Positions 9,359 to 16,970 of a stretch of 64,000 nt of DNA are shown here, piece by piece. Under the pieces are notes generated by a model. That model was not told the origin of the DNA and did no database searches. It saw only the letters and a list, made by a program, of their open reading frames with translations. Position 1 is the stretch's first letter. Each line of letters opens with the position of its first letter. Position numbers and translations under genes: made by a program. The DNA is from Macrococcoides animalis (GTDB lineage: Bacteria > Bacillota > Bacilli > Staphylococcales > Staphylococcaceae), in NCBI RefSeq assembly GCF_047425875.1, contig NZ_CP179727.1, forward strand, positions 1,674,001 to 1,738,000. The letters run 5' to 3'.

Positions 9359-10816
9359 ATGTACAATTACGCTGATGACAGTTTAATGTTACATACAGAT
9401 TTGTATCAAATTAATATGGGAGAAACGTATTGGAATGATGGTATTCACGAACAAATAGCCGTATTTGATGTGTACTTTAGAAGTATGCCATTCGATGGAG
9501 GTTATGCAGTGTTTGCTGGTCTTGAACGTGTAATAAATTACGTGAAAGCATTTAAATTTTCAGCAACAGATATGGAATATCTAAAAACTTTAGGTTACAA
9601 AGATGATTATTTAACCTATTTAAAAGATTTAAAGTTCACAGGGAATATCCGTTCAATGCAAGAAGGAGAAATTTGCTTCAATAATGAGCCCTTATTACGT
9701 ATAGAAGCACCTCTGATTCAGGCACAACTGCTTGAAACAGCAATTTTAAATATAGTAAACTTCCAAGTCTTGATTGCGACTAAAGCAAGTAGGATTAAGC
9801 AAGTTGTACAAGATGAAATTGTTATGGAATTTGGTACGCGTCGCGCACAAGAAATGGATGCTGCAATTTGGGGAACGCGTGCTGCATATATCGCCGGTTT
9901 TGATTCTACAAGTAACGTGCGAGCGGGTAAATTATTTGGTATTCCTGTATCGGGTACTCACGCACACGCGATGGTTCAAGCGTATGACGATGAATATGTT
10001 GCATTTAAAAAATATGCAGAACGCCATAAAAACTGCGTATTCTTAGTCGATACATTCCACACTTTAAAATCAGGTGTACCCAATGCAATTCGCGTTGCAA
10101 AAGAATTAGGAGACAAAATTAATTTTGTAGGCATTCGTTTAGATTCTGGAGATTTAGCATATTTATCAAAAGAAGCACGTCGTATGCTAGATGAAGCTGG
10201 ATTTACAGATGCAAAAATCTTTGCATCTAATGATTTGGATGAAGAAACGATTACTAACTTAAAATTACAAGGTGCCAAGATTACAGCTTGGGGTATTGGT
10301 ACTAAACTAATTACTGCATTTGATCAACCTGCATTAGGTGCTGTATATAAACTTGTTGCGATTGAAAATAAAGCAGGTCAATTAGAAGACAGAATTAAGA
10401 TTTCAAATAATGCTGAGAAAGTTACTACGCCAGGTAAGAAGAATGTATATCGTATTATTAATAATCAGACGAATAAATCTGAAGGAGACTTTATTACTTT
10501 AGACTTTGAAGAGCCATCTAAAGAAAAACCGTTAAAAATGTTCCATCCAATCCATACGTATAAACAAAAATGGATTAATGACTTTACAGCAAAAGATTTA
10601 CATGCTGATATATTTGTCAATGGAAAATTGGTGTATGATATTCCAACTTTAGAACAGTCTCGTGAATACTTAAAAGAAAATTTAGCCTTACTATGGGAAG
10701 AGACAACTCGCTATTTAAACCCTGAGGAATATCCAGTTGATTTAAGTACGCTATGCTGGGAAAATAAGAATCAAGAAATTTATGAAGTTTCTACAAAAGT
10801 GAAAGAAGTGAAATAA
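9359..10816 (+). CDS. pncB: Nicotinate phosphoribosyltransferase
   Basis: Converts nicotinate and PRPP to nicotinate mononucleotide in NAD salvage. Its 485 residues match the long bacterial type. Visible are LHTDLYQINMGETYW at the N terminus, MEFGTRRAQEMDAA, GTHAHAMVQA and GIRLDSGDLAYLSKEAR, which contribute to the PRPP/nicotinate site. RBS aaggaga lies before the ATG. The stop abuts the nadE ATG directly, giving a two-gene NAD operon. Confidence 0.96.
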   Translation: MYNYADDSLMLHTDLYQINMGETYWNDGIHEQIAVFDVYFRSMPFDGGYAVFAGLERVINYVKAFKFSATDMEYLKTLGYKDDYLTYLKDLKFTGNIRSMQEGEICFNNEPLLRIEAPLIQAQLLETAILNIVNFQVLIATKASRIKQVVQDEIVMEFGTRRAQEMDAAIWGTRAAYIAGFDSTSNVRAGKLFGIPVSGTHAHAMVQAYDDEYVAFKKYAERHKNCVFLVDTFHTLKSGVPNAIRVAKELGDKINFVGIRLDSGDLAYLSKEARRMLDEAGFTDAKIFASNDLDEETITNLKLQGAKITAWGIGTKLITAFDQPALGAVYKLVAIENKAGQLEDRIKISNNAEKVTTPGKKNVYRIINNQTNKSEGDFITLDFEEPSKEKPLKMFHPIHTYKQKWINDFTAKDLHADIFVNGKLVYDIPTLEQSREYLKENLALLWEETTRYLNPEEYPVDLSTLCWENKNQEIYEVSTKVKEVK

Positions 10817-11641
10817 ATGTCATTACAACAAGAAATCATTAAAGCTTTATACGTGCAACCTGAAATTAATCCACAAGAAACAAAACAAGCAATTGTTGAC
10901 TTTATTAAAGATTACGTTAAACAAAATCCTTTTATTAAATCACTTGTATTAGGGATATCTGGAGGTCAAGACTCGACATTAGGGGGAAAATTATCTCAGA
11001 TTGCAGCAACTGAATTACGCTCAGAAGGTATTGATATTCAGTTTGTGGCAGTACGTTTGCCATATGGTGTGCAAAAGGATGAGCAAGATTGCCAAGATGC
11101 TTTAGATTATATTAATCCTGATAAGATTTATACTATTAATATTAAACCAGCTGTTGAAGCGAGTATTCAAACATTAGAAACTCAAGGTATAACACTTACA
11201 GATTTCCAAAAGGGAAACGAAAAGGCCCGTGAACGTATGAAAGCACAATACTCTATTGCTGCACATCATAATGGTATTGTCATAGGGACTGATCATGCTG
11301 CAGAGAGTATTACTGGTTTTTATACGAAGTTTGGTGATGGCGGGGCTGATATTTTCCCATTAGCTGGATTAAATAAACGTCAAGGTAAAGCTATTCTACA
11401 ATTACTTGATTGTCCTAAACACCTATATAATAAAGTACCAACAGCTGATTTAGAAGAGTCTAAGCCTCAGTTACCTGATGAAGTCGCGTTAGGAGTTACT
11501 TATAATCAAATTGATGATTATTTAGAAGGTAAGCAAGTGGATGGAGAAGCAGGTAAAAAGATTGAACAACATTATTTAAGAACACAGCATAAACGTATGT
11601 TACCGATTACTCGATTTTCAGTCCAGGAAATTATTAAATAA
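10817..11641 (+). CDS. nadE: NH3-dependent NAD synthetase
   Basis: Adenylates and amidates deamido-NAD to NAD. The PP-loop pyrophosphatase motif is GISGGQDSTLGGK, with a second ATP-binding part in GTDHAAESITGFYTKFGDGGAD and KVPTADLEESKPQLPDE. Its 274 residues correspond to the ammonia-dependent form, with no glutaminase domain. No gap separates it from pncB, so the two are probably cotranslated. Confidence 0.97.
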   Translation: MSLQQEIIKALYVQPEINPQETKQAIVDFIKDYVKQNPFIKSLVLGISGGQDSTLGGKLSQIAATELRSEGIDIQFVAVRLPYGVQKDEQDCQDALDYINPDKIYTINIKPAVEASIQTLETQGITLTDFQKGNEKARERMKAQYSIAAHHNGIVIGTDHAAESITGFYTKFGDGGADIFPLAGLNKRQGKAILQLLDCPKHLYNKVPTADLEESKPQLPDEVALGVTYNQIDDYLEGKQVDGEAGKKIEQHYLRTQHKRMLPITRFSVQEIIK

Positions 11642-11682
11642 TAGTGATATAGTGTGTTTGTAGTTCAGGTAGGAGGATTGAA

Positions 11683-12249
11683 ATGGATATATTAAGTAAT
11701 CATTGGGTAGTTGTTGCGTTAATCTTTGTTATTAATATCTTTTATGTAACTTTTTTGACGATGCGTATGATATTAACATTAAAAGGATACCGCTATTTAG
11801 CAGCTGCAGTATCAGTAGTTGAAGTAGTTATTTATGTCGTTGGTCTAGGTCTTGTTATGAATAGTCTCGATAAAATTGAAAACATCATTGCGTATGCATT
11901 AGGCTTCGGAGTAGGTATTATCGTCGGGATGAAGATTGAAGAGATGATAGCACTAGGTTATATAGTTGTGAATGTAACAACAGCAGAATACGATAAAGAG
12001 ATTCCTAGAACATTACGTGATTTAGGGTACGGTGTAACGCACTATGCAGCGCAAGGTCGTGATGGAGAACGATTAGTCATGCAGATATTAACACCACGTA
12101 AATATGAATTAAAACTGATGGATACAGTGAAGAATCTCGATCCAAAAGCATTTATTATTGCATATGAACCTAAGAATATTCATGGTGGATTCTGGGTTAA
12201 AGGTGTTAAAAGTACAAGGTTAAAGGCGTATGATGCAGATGAAGTTTGA
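11683..12249 (+). CDS. UPF0316 / DUF2179 membrane protein
   Basis: Three hydrophobic segments lie in the first ~100 residues (HWVVVALIFVINIFYVTF, AVSVVEVVIYVVGLGLV, IIAYALGFGVGIIVG). They are followed by a soluble DUF2179-like domain (about 100-188: REDL-type GYGVTHYAAQGRDGERLV, then LTPRKYELKLMDTV and DPKAFIIAYEP). The function of the family is unknown; DUF2179 domains resemble small ligand-binding regulators. RBS aggaggattgaa precedes ATG. The 3' end overlaps the NETI protein gene. Confidence 0.88.
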   Translation: MDILSNHWVVVALIFVINIFYVTFLTMRMILTLKGYRYLAAAVSVVEVVIYVVGLGLVMNSLDKIENIIAYALGFGVGIIVGMKIEEMIALGYIVVNVTTAEYDKEIPRTLRDLGYGVTHYAAQGRDGERLVMQILTPRKYELKLMDTVKNLDPKAFIIAYEPKNIHGGFWVKGVKSTRLKAYDADEV

Positions 12250-12412
12250 AGTGAGAGATAATGAAAGTATTTCAGAGTGTTTACTACGTATGAAAGAAGC
12301 AGGTTATAGTCCAGTAAAAAGATTTCAAAAACCTATTTTTAAAGAGAATAAAAATGGAGAGATAGAAGTTTTCAAAGAACAAATCATCTTTACTGGTAAG
12401 AAGATTGAATAA
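12230..12412 (+). CDS. NETI-motif small protein
   Basis: A 60-residue protein that I match to the NETI-motif family of Bacilli: DNESISECLLRMKEAGYSPVKR, then PIF and a C-terminal IIFTGKKI strand. No function is known. It overlaps the DUF2179 gene by 20 bases. The start may be the third ATG at 12239 (MKFEV), which gives the family-like N terminus. A terminator follows at once. Confidence 0.8.
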   Translation: MMQMKFEVRDNESISECLLRMKEAGYSPVKRFQKPIFKENKNGEIEVFKEQIIFTGKKIE

Positions 12413-12430
12413 GTAAAGTTTAATAAAGAG

Positions 12431-12459
12431 GTCCGAAACGGTTGTTTCGGGCTATTTTT
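12431..12459 (+). terminator. Terminator of the pncB-nadE-DUF2179-NETI group
   Basis: Stem GTCCGAAAC (12431-12439) pairs with GTTTCGGGC (12444-12452) around a GGTT loop, followed by a T-rich run. Confidence 0.75.
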
Positions 12460-12518
12460 AAAGAGCAAAACTGAACAAAGCATGATAATATAATTATATT
12501 AAGTTTATTGATAAAGCT

Positions 12519-12561
12519 ATTCACGAACTTTTAATTAAAAAAAATAAAAATGTACGTATTA
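12519..12561 (+). promoter_or_regulatory. PurR box pair upstream of purB
   Basis: Box 1 at 12519-12531 (attcacgaacttt) matches the Bacillus PurR consensus AWWWCCGAACWWT at 11 of 13 positions. Inverted box 2 at 12549-12561 matches its reverse complement at about 10 of 13. The 17-base gap equals the known 16-17 base spacing of PurR box pairs. This predicts repression of purB by PurR, relieved by PRPP. Confidence 0.65.
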
Positions 12562-12579
12562 TTATTTTTTTGTTATACT
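12551..12579 (+). promoter_or_regulatory. Probable purB promoter
   Basis: The -10 hexamer TATACT (12574-12579) is strong. The -35 position (tgtacg, 12551-12556) with a 17-base spacer is weak and lies inside PurR box 2, as expected for a repressed promoter. Confidence 0.5.
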
Positions 12580-12613
12580 ACAAATGACAAAAAAAACACG
12601 GAGGAATATACTC

Positions 12614-13909
12614 ATGATTGAACGTTATTCAAGAGAAGAAATGACTAATATTTGGACGGAACAAAATAGATTTGAAGCATGGTTAGAAGTTGAAATCTTA
12701 GCAAGTGAAGCATGGGCTGAACTTGGCTACATCCCGAAAGAAGATGTTAAACTTATCCGTCAAAACGCTAAAGTAGATGTAGAGCGTGCGAAAGAAATCG
12801 AACTTGAAACACGTCATGATGTTGTGGCATTTACACGACAAGTTTCTGAAACGTTAGGAGAAGAAAAGAAGTGGGTCCATTATGGTTTAACAAGTACTGA
12901 CGTAGTAGACACAGCACTAAGCTATGTCATTAAACAAGCAAATGATATCATTGAAGCTGACTTAGAACGATTTATTGAAGTATTGAAACAAAAAGCATTA
13001 CAACATAAAACAACACTGATGATGGGACGTACGCATGGTGTACATGCCGAGCCAACAACTTTTGGTTTGAAAATGGCATTATGGTACATGGAAATGCAAC
13101 GTAATTTAAAGCGTTTCAAGGCAGTACGTGAAGAAATAGAAGTAGGCAAAATGAGTGGAGCTGTTGGGACTTTTGCTAATATTCCACCTGAAATAGAAAG
13201 CTATGTATGTGAAAAATTAGGTTTAGGCTGTGCTGAAATTTCAACACAAACATTACAACGTGATCGTCATGCTTACTATATTGCAACGTTAGGATTAATC
13301 GCAACATCAATTGAAAAGTTTGCAGTAGAAGTACGTGGATTACAAAAAACTGAAACTCGTGAAGTTGAAGAAGCATTTGCAAAAGGACAAAAAGGATCTT
13401 CAGCAATGCCACACAAACGAAATCCAATCGGTTCTGAGAATGTAACAGGAATTGCTCGTGTGATTCGTGGATACATTACAACAGCATATGAGAACGTTCC
13501 ATTATGGCATGAACGTGACATCTCACATTCATCTGCAGAACGTATTATGTTACCAGATGTAACAATCGCTTTAGATTACATGTTAAATCGCTTTACAAAT
13601 ATCATCGATAACTTAACTGTGTATGAAGATAATATGAAAGCGAATATGGAAAAAACATTCGGATTAATCTATTCACAACGTGTGATGTTAACTTTAATTG
13701 ATAAAGGTATGGTACGTGAAGAAGCTTATGATACAGTTCAACCAAAAGCGATGGAATCGTGGGCTACTAAAACACCATTCCGTACACTAGTGGAACAAGA
13801 TACGAAGATTACCAACTTATTATCTAAGGAAGAATTAGATAAGTGCTTTGATGAAAATCATCATTTAAACCAAATCGATACATTGTTCCGTCGAGCGGGA
13901 TTAGAGTAA
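12614..13909 (+). CDS. purB: Adenylosuccinate lyase
   Basis: Cleaves SAICAR and adenylosuccinate to release fumarate in purine synthesis. The family signature SSAMPHKRNPIGSE carries the catalytic Ser loop. GLTSTDVVDTA and MMGRTHGVHAEPTTFG carry the conserved His. The start is ATG 12614 (MIERYSREEM, 431 aa), 8-9 bases after cggagga. An upstream ATG at 12584 adds ten residues without an RBS. It stands alone with its own promoter and terminator. Confidence 0.97.
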   Translation: MIERYSREEMTNIWTEQNRFEAWLEVEILASEAWAELGYIPKEDVKLIRQNAKVDVERAKEIELETRHDVVAFTRQVSETLGEEKKWVHYGLTSTDVVDTALSYVIKQANDIIEADLERFIEVLKQKALQHKTTLMMGRTHGVHAEPTTFGLKMALWYMEMQRNLKRFKAVREEIEVGKMSGAVGTFANIPPEIESYVCEKLGLGCAEISTQTLQRDRHAYYIATLGLIATSIEKFAVEVRGLQKTETREVEEAFAKGQKGSSAMPHKRNPIGSENVTGIARVIRGYITTAYENVPLWHERDISHSSAERIMLPDVTIALDYMLNRFTNIIDNLTVYEDNMKANMEKTFGLIYSQRVMLTLIDKGMVREEAYDTVQPKAMESWATKTPFRTLVEQDTKITNLLSKEELDKCFDENHHLNQIDTLFRRAGLE

Positions 13910-13921
13910 GTATCGTAAAAA

Positions 13922-13947
13922 AGAATCTCTACGGAGATTCTTTTTTT
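13922..13947 (+). terminator. purB terminator
   Basis: AGAATCTC (13922-13929), TACG loop, GAGATTCT (13934-13941), then a T run. Confidence 0.9.
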
Positions 13948-14120
13948 ACATAACTTAACAAATAGACAATCACAAAAAGATTTACTTTTTTGAATTAAAT
14001 GAATAATATTAAAGTATAATATATAGATGTATACTAGTGTTTATATATGATGAATTACTGTACTTTACCAATGTAATGCGTTAAACTATAGATATAAAAA
14101 ATGATTAAGGGGTGTTTTTA

Positions 14121-14423
14121 TTGCAAATCGAAAAATTAAAGGGGAAGCAGCTCGATGAATTGTTCGATGCAATTCTAACGCTAGAATCTCGTGAAGAATG
14201 TTATCAATTCTTTGATGACCTTTGTACAGTGAATGAAATCCAATCTTTATCTCAACGATTACTTGTTGCTAAAATGATTAAGCAAGGTTACACATATGCA
14301 GCTATTGAAAAAGAATCGGGAGCCTCTACTGCTACAATTTCAAGAGTGAAGCGTTCATTGCAATGGGGTAATGATGCATATACTATGGTTTTAGACAGAA
14401 TGAATATAGAAACAAAATCTTAA
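14121..14423 (+). CDS. YerC/YecD-family TrpR-like regulator (candidate HisR)
   Basis: A 100-residue protein closely resembling Bacillus subtilis YerC: ECYQFFDDLCTVNEIQSLSQRL, then the helix-turn-helix GYTYAAIEKESGASTATISRVKRSL. The start is taken as TTG 14121 (MQIEKL), 6 bases after AAGGGGTG; a GTG at 14112 would sit on that RBS. The family is TrpR-like, and YerC-type proteins have been proposed as HisR repressors of his genes. The his operon lies only 6 kb away. That role here is an inference. Confidence 0.85.
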   Translation: MQIEKLKGKQLDELFDAILTLESREECYQFFDDLCTVNEIQSLSQRLLVAKMIKQGYTYAAIEKESGASTATISRVKRSLQWGNDAYTMVLDRMNIETKS

Positions 14424-14430
14424 ATTTCCA

Positions 14431-14464
14431 AGTACTGGGTCATATTTGATTCAGTATTTTTTTT
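14431..14464 (+). terminator. Terminator after the yerC-like gene
   Basis: An imperfect hairpin (agTACTGggTCA / TGAttCAGTAt) is followed by eight T residues. Confidence 0.7.
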
Positions 14465-14496
14465 GTCATATAATAGGTTAGAAACGAGGTAACGAG

Positions 14497-15201
14497 ATGA
14501 AAAAATCAATTATTTTATTATGTGTATTATTGCTTGCTGCATGTAACAATTCAAATACAGAAAAAGCCTCTAAAACGTCAGAAAATGCTCAGAAAACAGT
14601 GGATCAAACGGGAAAAAAATCCATAGATAAAAATGATTCAAATCAAGATAAATCTTCACAACACAAAAAAGTTGTTAAAGAGGGGATTACCTATATAGAT
14701 AATATATTAATCGTAAATAAAGAAATCGCGTTGCCTAAAGATTATGCCCCTGGTGATGACCCAAAAGCATTAGATGCAATCAACAAACTGATGCAAGAAG
14801 GAAATGCAAGTGGTTTAAACATTGTATTACGTAGTGGTTTTAGAAGTTATGATGTTCAAATCGAGCTGTATAATGGGTATGTAGCACGTGATGGACAAAA
14901 GAAAGCTGATACGTATAGTGCGCGTCCTGGACATTCAGAACATCAGTCTGGTCTTGCTTTTGATTTAGGAAACGTTGCTGCAACAGATGACTTTAAATCA
15001 TCATTTGAGAACACGCTTGAAGGTAAGTGGCTAAAAGCTCATGCTCATGAATATGGATTTATCATTCGTTATCCAAAAGGAAAAACAGATATTACTGGGT
15101 ACCAATATGAACCATGGCATTTACGATACCTTGGAAAAGAAAACGCAAAAAAAGTAATGGAAAGTGGATTAACGTTAGAAGAATTTGTTGGACTAAAGTA
15201 G
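14497..15201 (+). CDS. M15 (VanY/LdcB-like) carboxypeptidase lipoprotein, copy 1
   Basis: Predicted surface lipoprotein that trims the stem peptide of peptidoglycan as a D,D- or L,D-carboxypeptidase. The signal peptide ends in the lipobox LAAC (Cys16), followed by a Lys/Ser/Asp-rich linker to about residue 60. The M15B domain shows LRSGFRSYDVQ, SARPGHSEHQSGLAFDLG (Zn His and Asp) and YEPWHLRYLG (catalytic Glu and Zn His). It is 234 aa. A paralog follows 21 bases after it. Confidence 0.9.
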   Translation: MKKSIILLCVLLLAACNNSNTEKASKTSENAQKTVDQTGKKSIDKNDSNQDKSSQHKKVVKEGITYIDNILIVNKEIALPKDYAPGDDPKALDAINKLMQEGNASGLNIVLRSGFRSYDVQIELYNGYVARDGQKKADTYSARPGHSEHQSGLAFDLGNVAATDDFKSSFENTLEGKWLKAHAHEYGFIIRYPKGKTDITGYQYEPWHLRYLGKENAKKVMESGLTLEEFVGLK

Positions 15202-15222
15202 TAAGATTTTAAGGAGAATTAA

Positions 15223-16146
15223 ATGAAAAAATTATTATTGGTATCTGTGTTATTACTGACAAGCTGTAGCCAAAAAGAAATGAAAGTCACAGATGATACA
15301 TCGGTAGAAGAGAAGACAACAGAAAAGTCGATTGAAAAAGTTTCTGAAAAGGTGGTAAAACCTAAAAAGAAAGCACCTCTATACAGTAGAAAAGAGATTA
15401 AGGGTGTTACGTATATTAATGGTTTAATCATTGTAAATAAAAAAATAAGTTTACCATCGACATATAATCCTGGAGAGAATAAAACAGTACGAAAGATATT
15501 AAATCATATGATTCAAGATGCTAAAAATGAGCATATGCATCTTGTTATTCGAAGTGGCTATAGAAGTTACGCAGCACAGGAAAAACTATATGAGAAATTT
15601 GTTGCTATAGATGGCCAGCAGATTGCTGAATCATATAGTGCACGTCCTGGACAATCTGAACATCAAACAGGTCTTGCTTATGACATAGGTTCAGTTGAAT
15701 CAACTGCCAACACGAGTATCCAGTTCGGTCAGACTCAAGAAGGTAAATGGCTTGAAAAGAACGCTCATAAATATGGATTTATTATTCGATATGGAAAAAA
15801 TCAATCGCATATTACTGGGTATCAATATGAACCATGGCATATTCGCTATGTGGGTAAAAAACATGCGCTGAACTTATTTAAATCTGGAAAAACACTTGAA
15901 GAATATTTAGGGGTATATAAAAAGCCTACAATTAAAAAGCGGGTCATAAAACATCCAGTAGTAACGGAAGAATCTTTAACGACAGAAACTCCCGTAATAT
16001 CAGAACACCCCGTTACAACAGAAGAAAAAGGTATTATTCCAGAAGTTTCAACGGAAGAACCAACCTCTATATCCCCAATAACGACAGAGCAACCATTTGT
16101 TAACACTGAAGAAATACACAATACAATACTTGAGACAACAGAGTAA
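15223..16146 (+). CDS. M15 (VanY/LdcB-like) carboxypeptidase lipoprotein, copy 2 with Thr/Glu tail
   Basis: Tandem paralog of the preceding gene: lipobox LTSC, basic linker, then LVIRSGYRSYAAQ, SARPGQSEHQTGLAYDIG and YEPWHIRYVG, so the Zn and catalytic residues are kept. It differs by about 70 extra C-terminal residues (from about 235) with repeated TTE/TEE/ETP units, a low-complexity acidic tail that resembles wall-spanning or spacer regions. No LPXTG or membrane anchor follows. It is probably cotranscribed with copy 1 (RBS aaggaga) and the pair arose by duplication. Confidence 0.88.
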   Translation: MKKLLLVSVLLLTSCSQKEMKVTDDTSVEEKTTEKSIEKVSEKVVKPKKKAPLYSRKEIKGVTYINGLIIVNKKISLPSTYNPGENKTVRKILNHMIQDAKNEHMHLVIRSGYRSYAAQEKLYEKFVAIDGQQIAESYSARPGQSEHQTGLAYDIGSVESTANTSIQFGQTQEGKWLEKNAHKYGFIIRYGKNQSHITGYQYEPWHIRYVGKKHALNLFKSGKTLEEYLGVYKKPTIKKRVIKHPVVTEESLTTETPVISEHPVTTEEKGIIPEVSTEEPTSISPITTEQPFVNTEEIHNTILETTE

Positions 16147-16177
16147 TCAATTTCAGTATTTAAGCATATTTATTTTG

Positions 16178-16200
16178 CACCTCTTTGTAGGTGTTTTTTT
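16178..16200 (+). terminator. Terminator after the M15 pair
   Basis: CACCT / AGGTG stem with a six-base loop and seven T residues. Confidence 0.8.
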
Positions 16201-16282
16201 GTGCAAACATACGTTTGTTTTACATTAATATTAGTACAAAAAATGATATAATATTCATTATTATTATAAAAGGAGACACCTT

Positions 16283-16966
16283 ATGTACGAAATTCAAGAT
16301 TGGCAACATATATTCAAATTAGACCCGGCAAAAGAAATAAGTGATTCAGATTTAGAACGTATTTGTGAATCAGGTACAGATGCGATTATTATAGGGGGTA
16401 CAGATAATGTCACATTGGAGAATGTGTTAGATATAATGAGTCGTGTACGTCGTTATCCGGTACCTTGTGTATTAGAAATTTCTAATCTTGAAAGTGCTAT
16501 TCCTGGATTCGATCATTATTTGATCCCTTCAGTGTTAAACAGTGATAATGTTCATTTTCACAACGGGATGTTACACGAAGCTATAAAACAGATGGGTCAT
16601 ATGATGGATTATGATTTATTTTCAATGGAAGGATACATTGTTCTCAATCCAGACAGCAAAGTCGCGCAACTTACAGATAGTAAGACAGACTTAGACAAGG
16701 AAGATATTGTAGCATATGCAGAAATGATTGAACATTTATATCGCTTAAAAGCGATGTACATAGAATATAGTGGTACATATGGTGAGGTCCATATGGTGAA
16801 AGCAGCTAAAGATAAATTGATAAATACACGGTTAATTTATGGTGGTGGCATAGATTCACTTCAAAAGGCACAAGAGATGTTCAATGTGGCAGACACAATT
16901 GTTGTTGGCAACGTTATTTATACGGATATAGAAAGCGCATTACAAACAGTAAAAGTTAGGGGTTAA
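16283..16966 (+). CDS. pcrB: Heptaprenylglyceryl phosphate synthase
   Basis: TIM-barrel prenyltransferase that joins glycerol-1-phosphate with heptaprenyl diphosphate to form an archaeal-type ether lipid precursor. Visible motifs are AIIIGGTDNVT, YIEYSGTYGE and LIYGGGIDS, with phosphate-binding loops. Its 227 residues are the usual length. It is the first gene of pcrB-pcrA-ligA-camS, with 4 bases between it and pcrA. RBS aaggagac precedes ATG. Confidence 0.95.
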   Translation: MYEIQDWQHIFKLDPAKEISDSDLERICESGTDAIIIGGTDNVTLENVLDIMSRVRRYPVPCVLEISNLESAIPGFDHYLIPSVLNSDNVHFHNGMLHEAIKQMGHMMDYDLFSMEGYIVLNPDSKVAQLTDSKTDLDKEDIVAYAEMIEHLYRLKAMYIEYSGTYGEVHMVKAAKDKLINTRLIYGGGIDSLQKAQEMFNVADTIVVGNVIYTDIESALQTVKVRG

Positions 16967-16970
16967 TATT

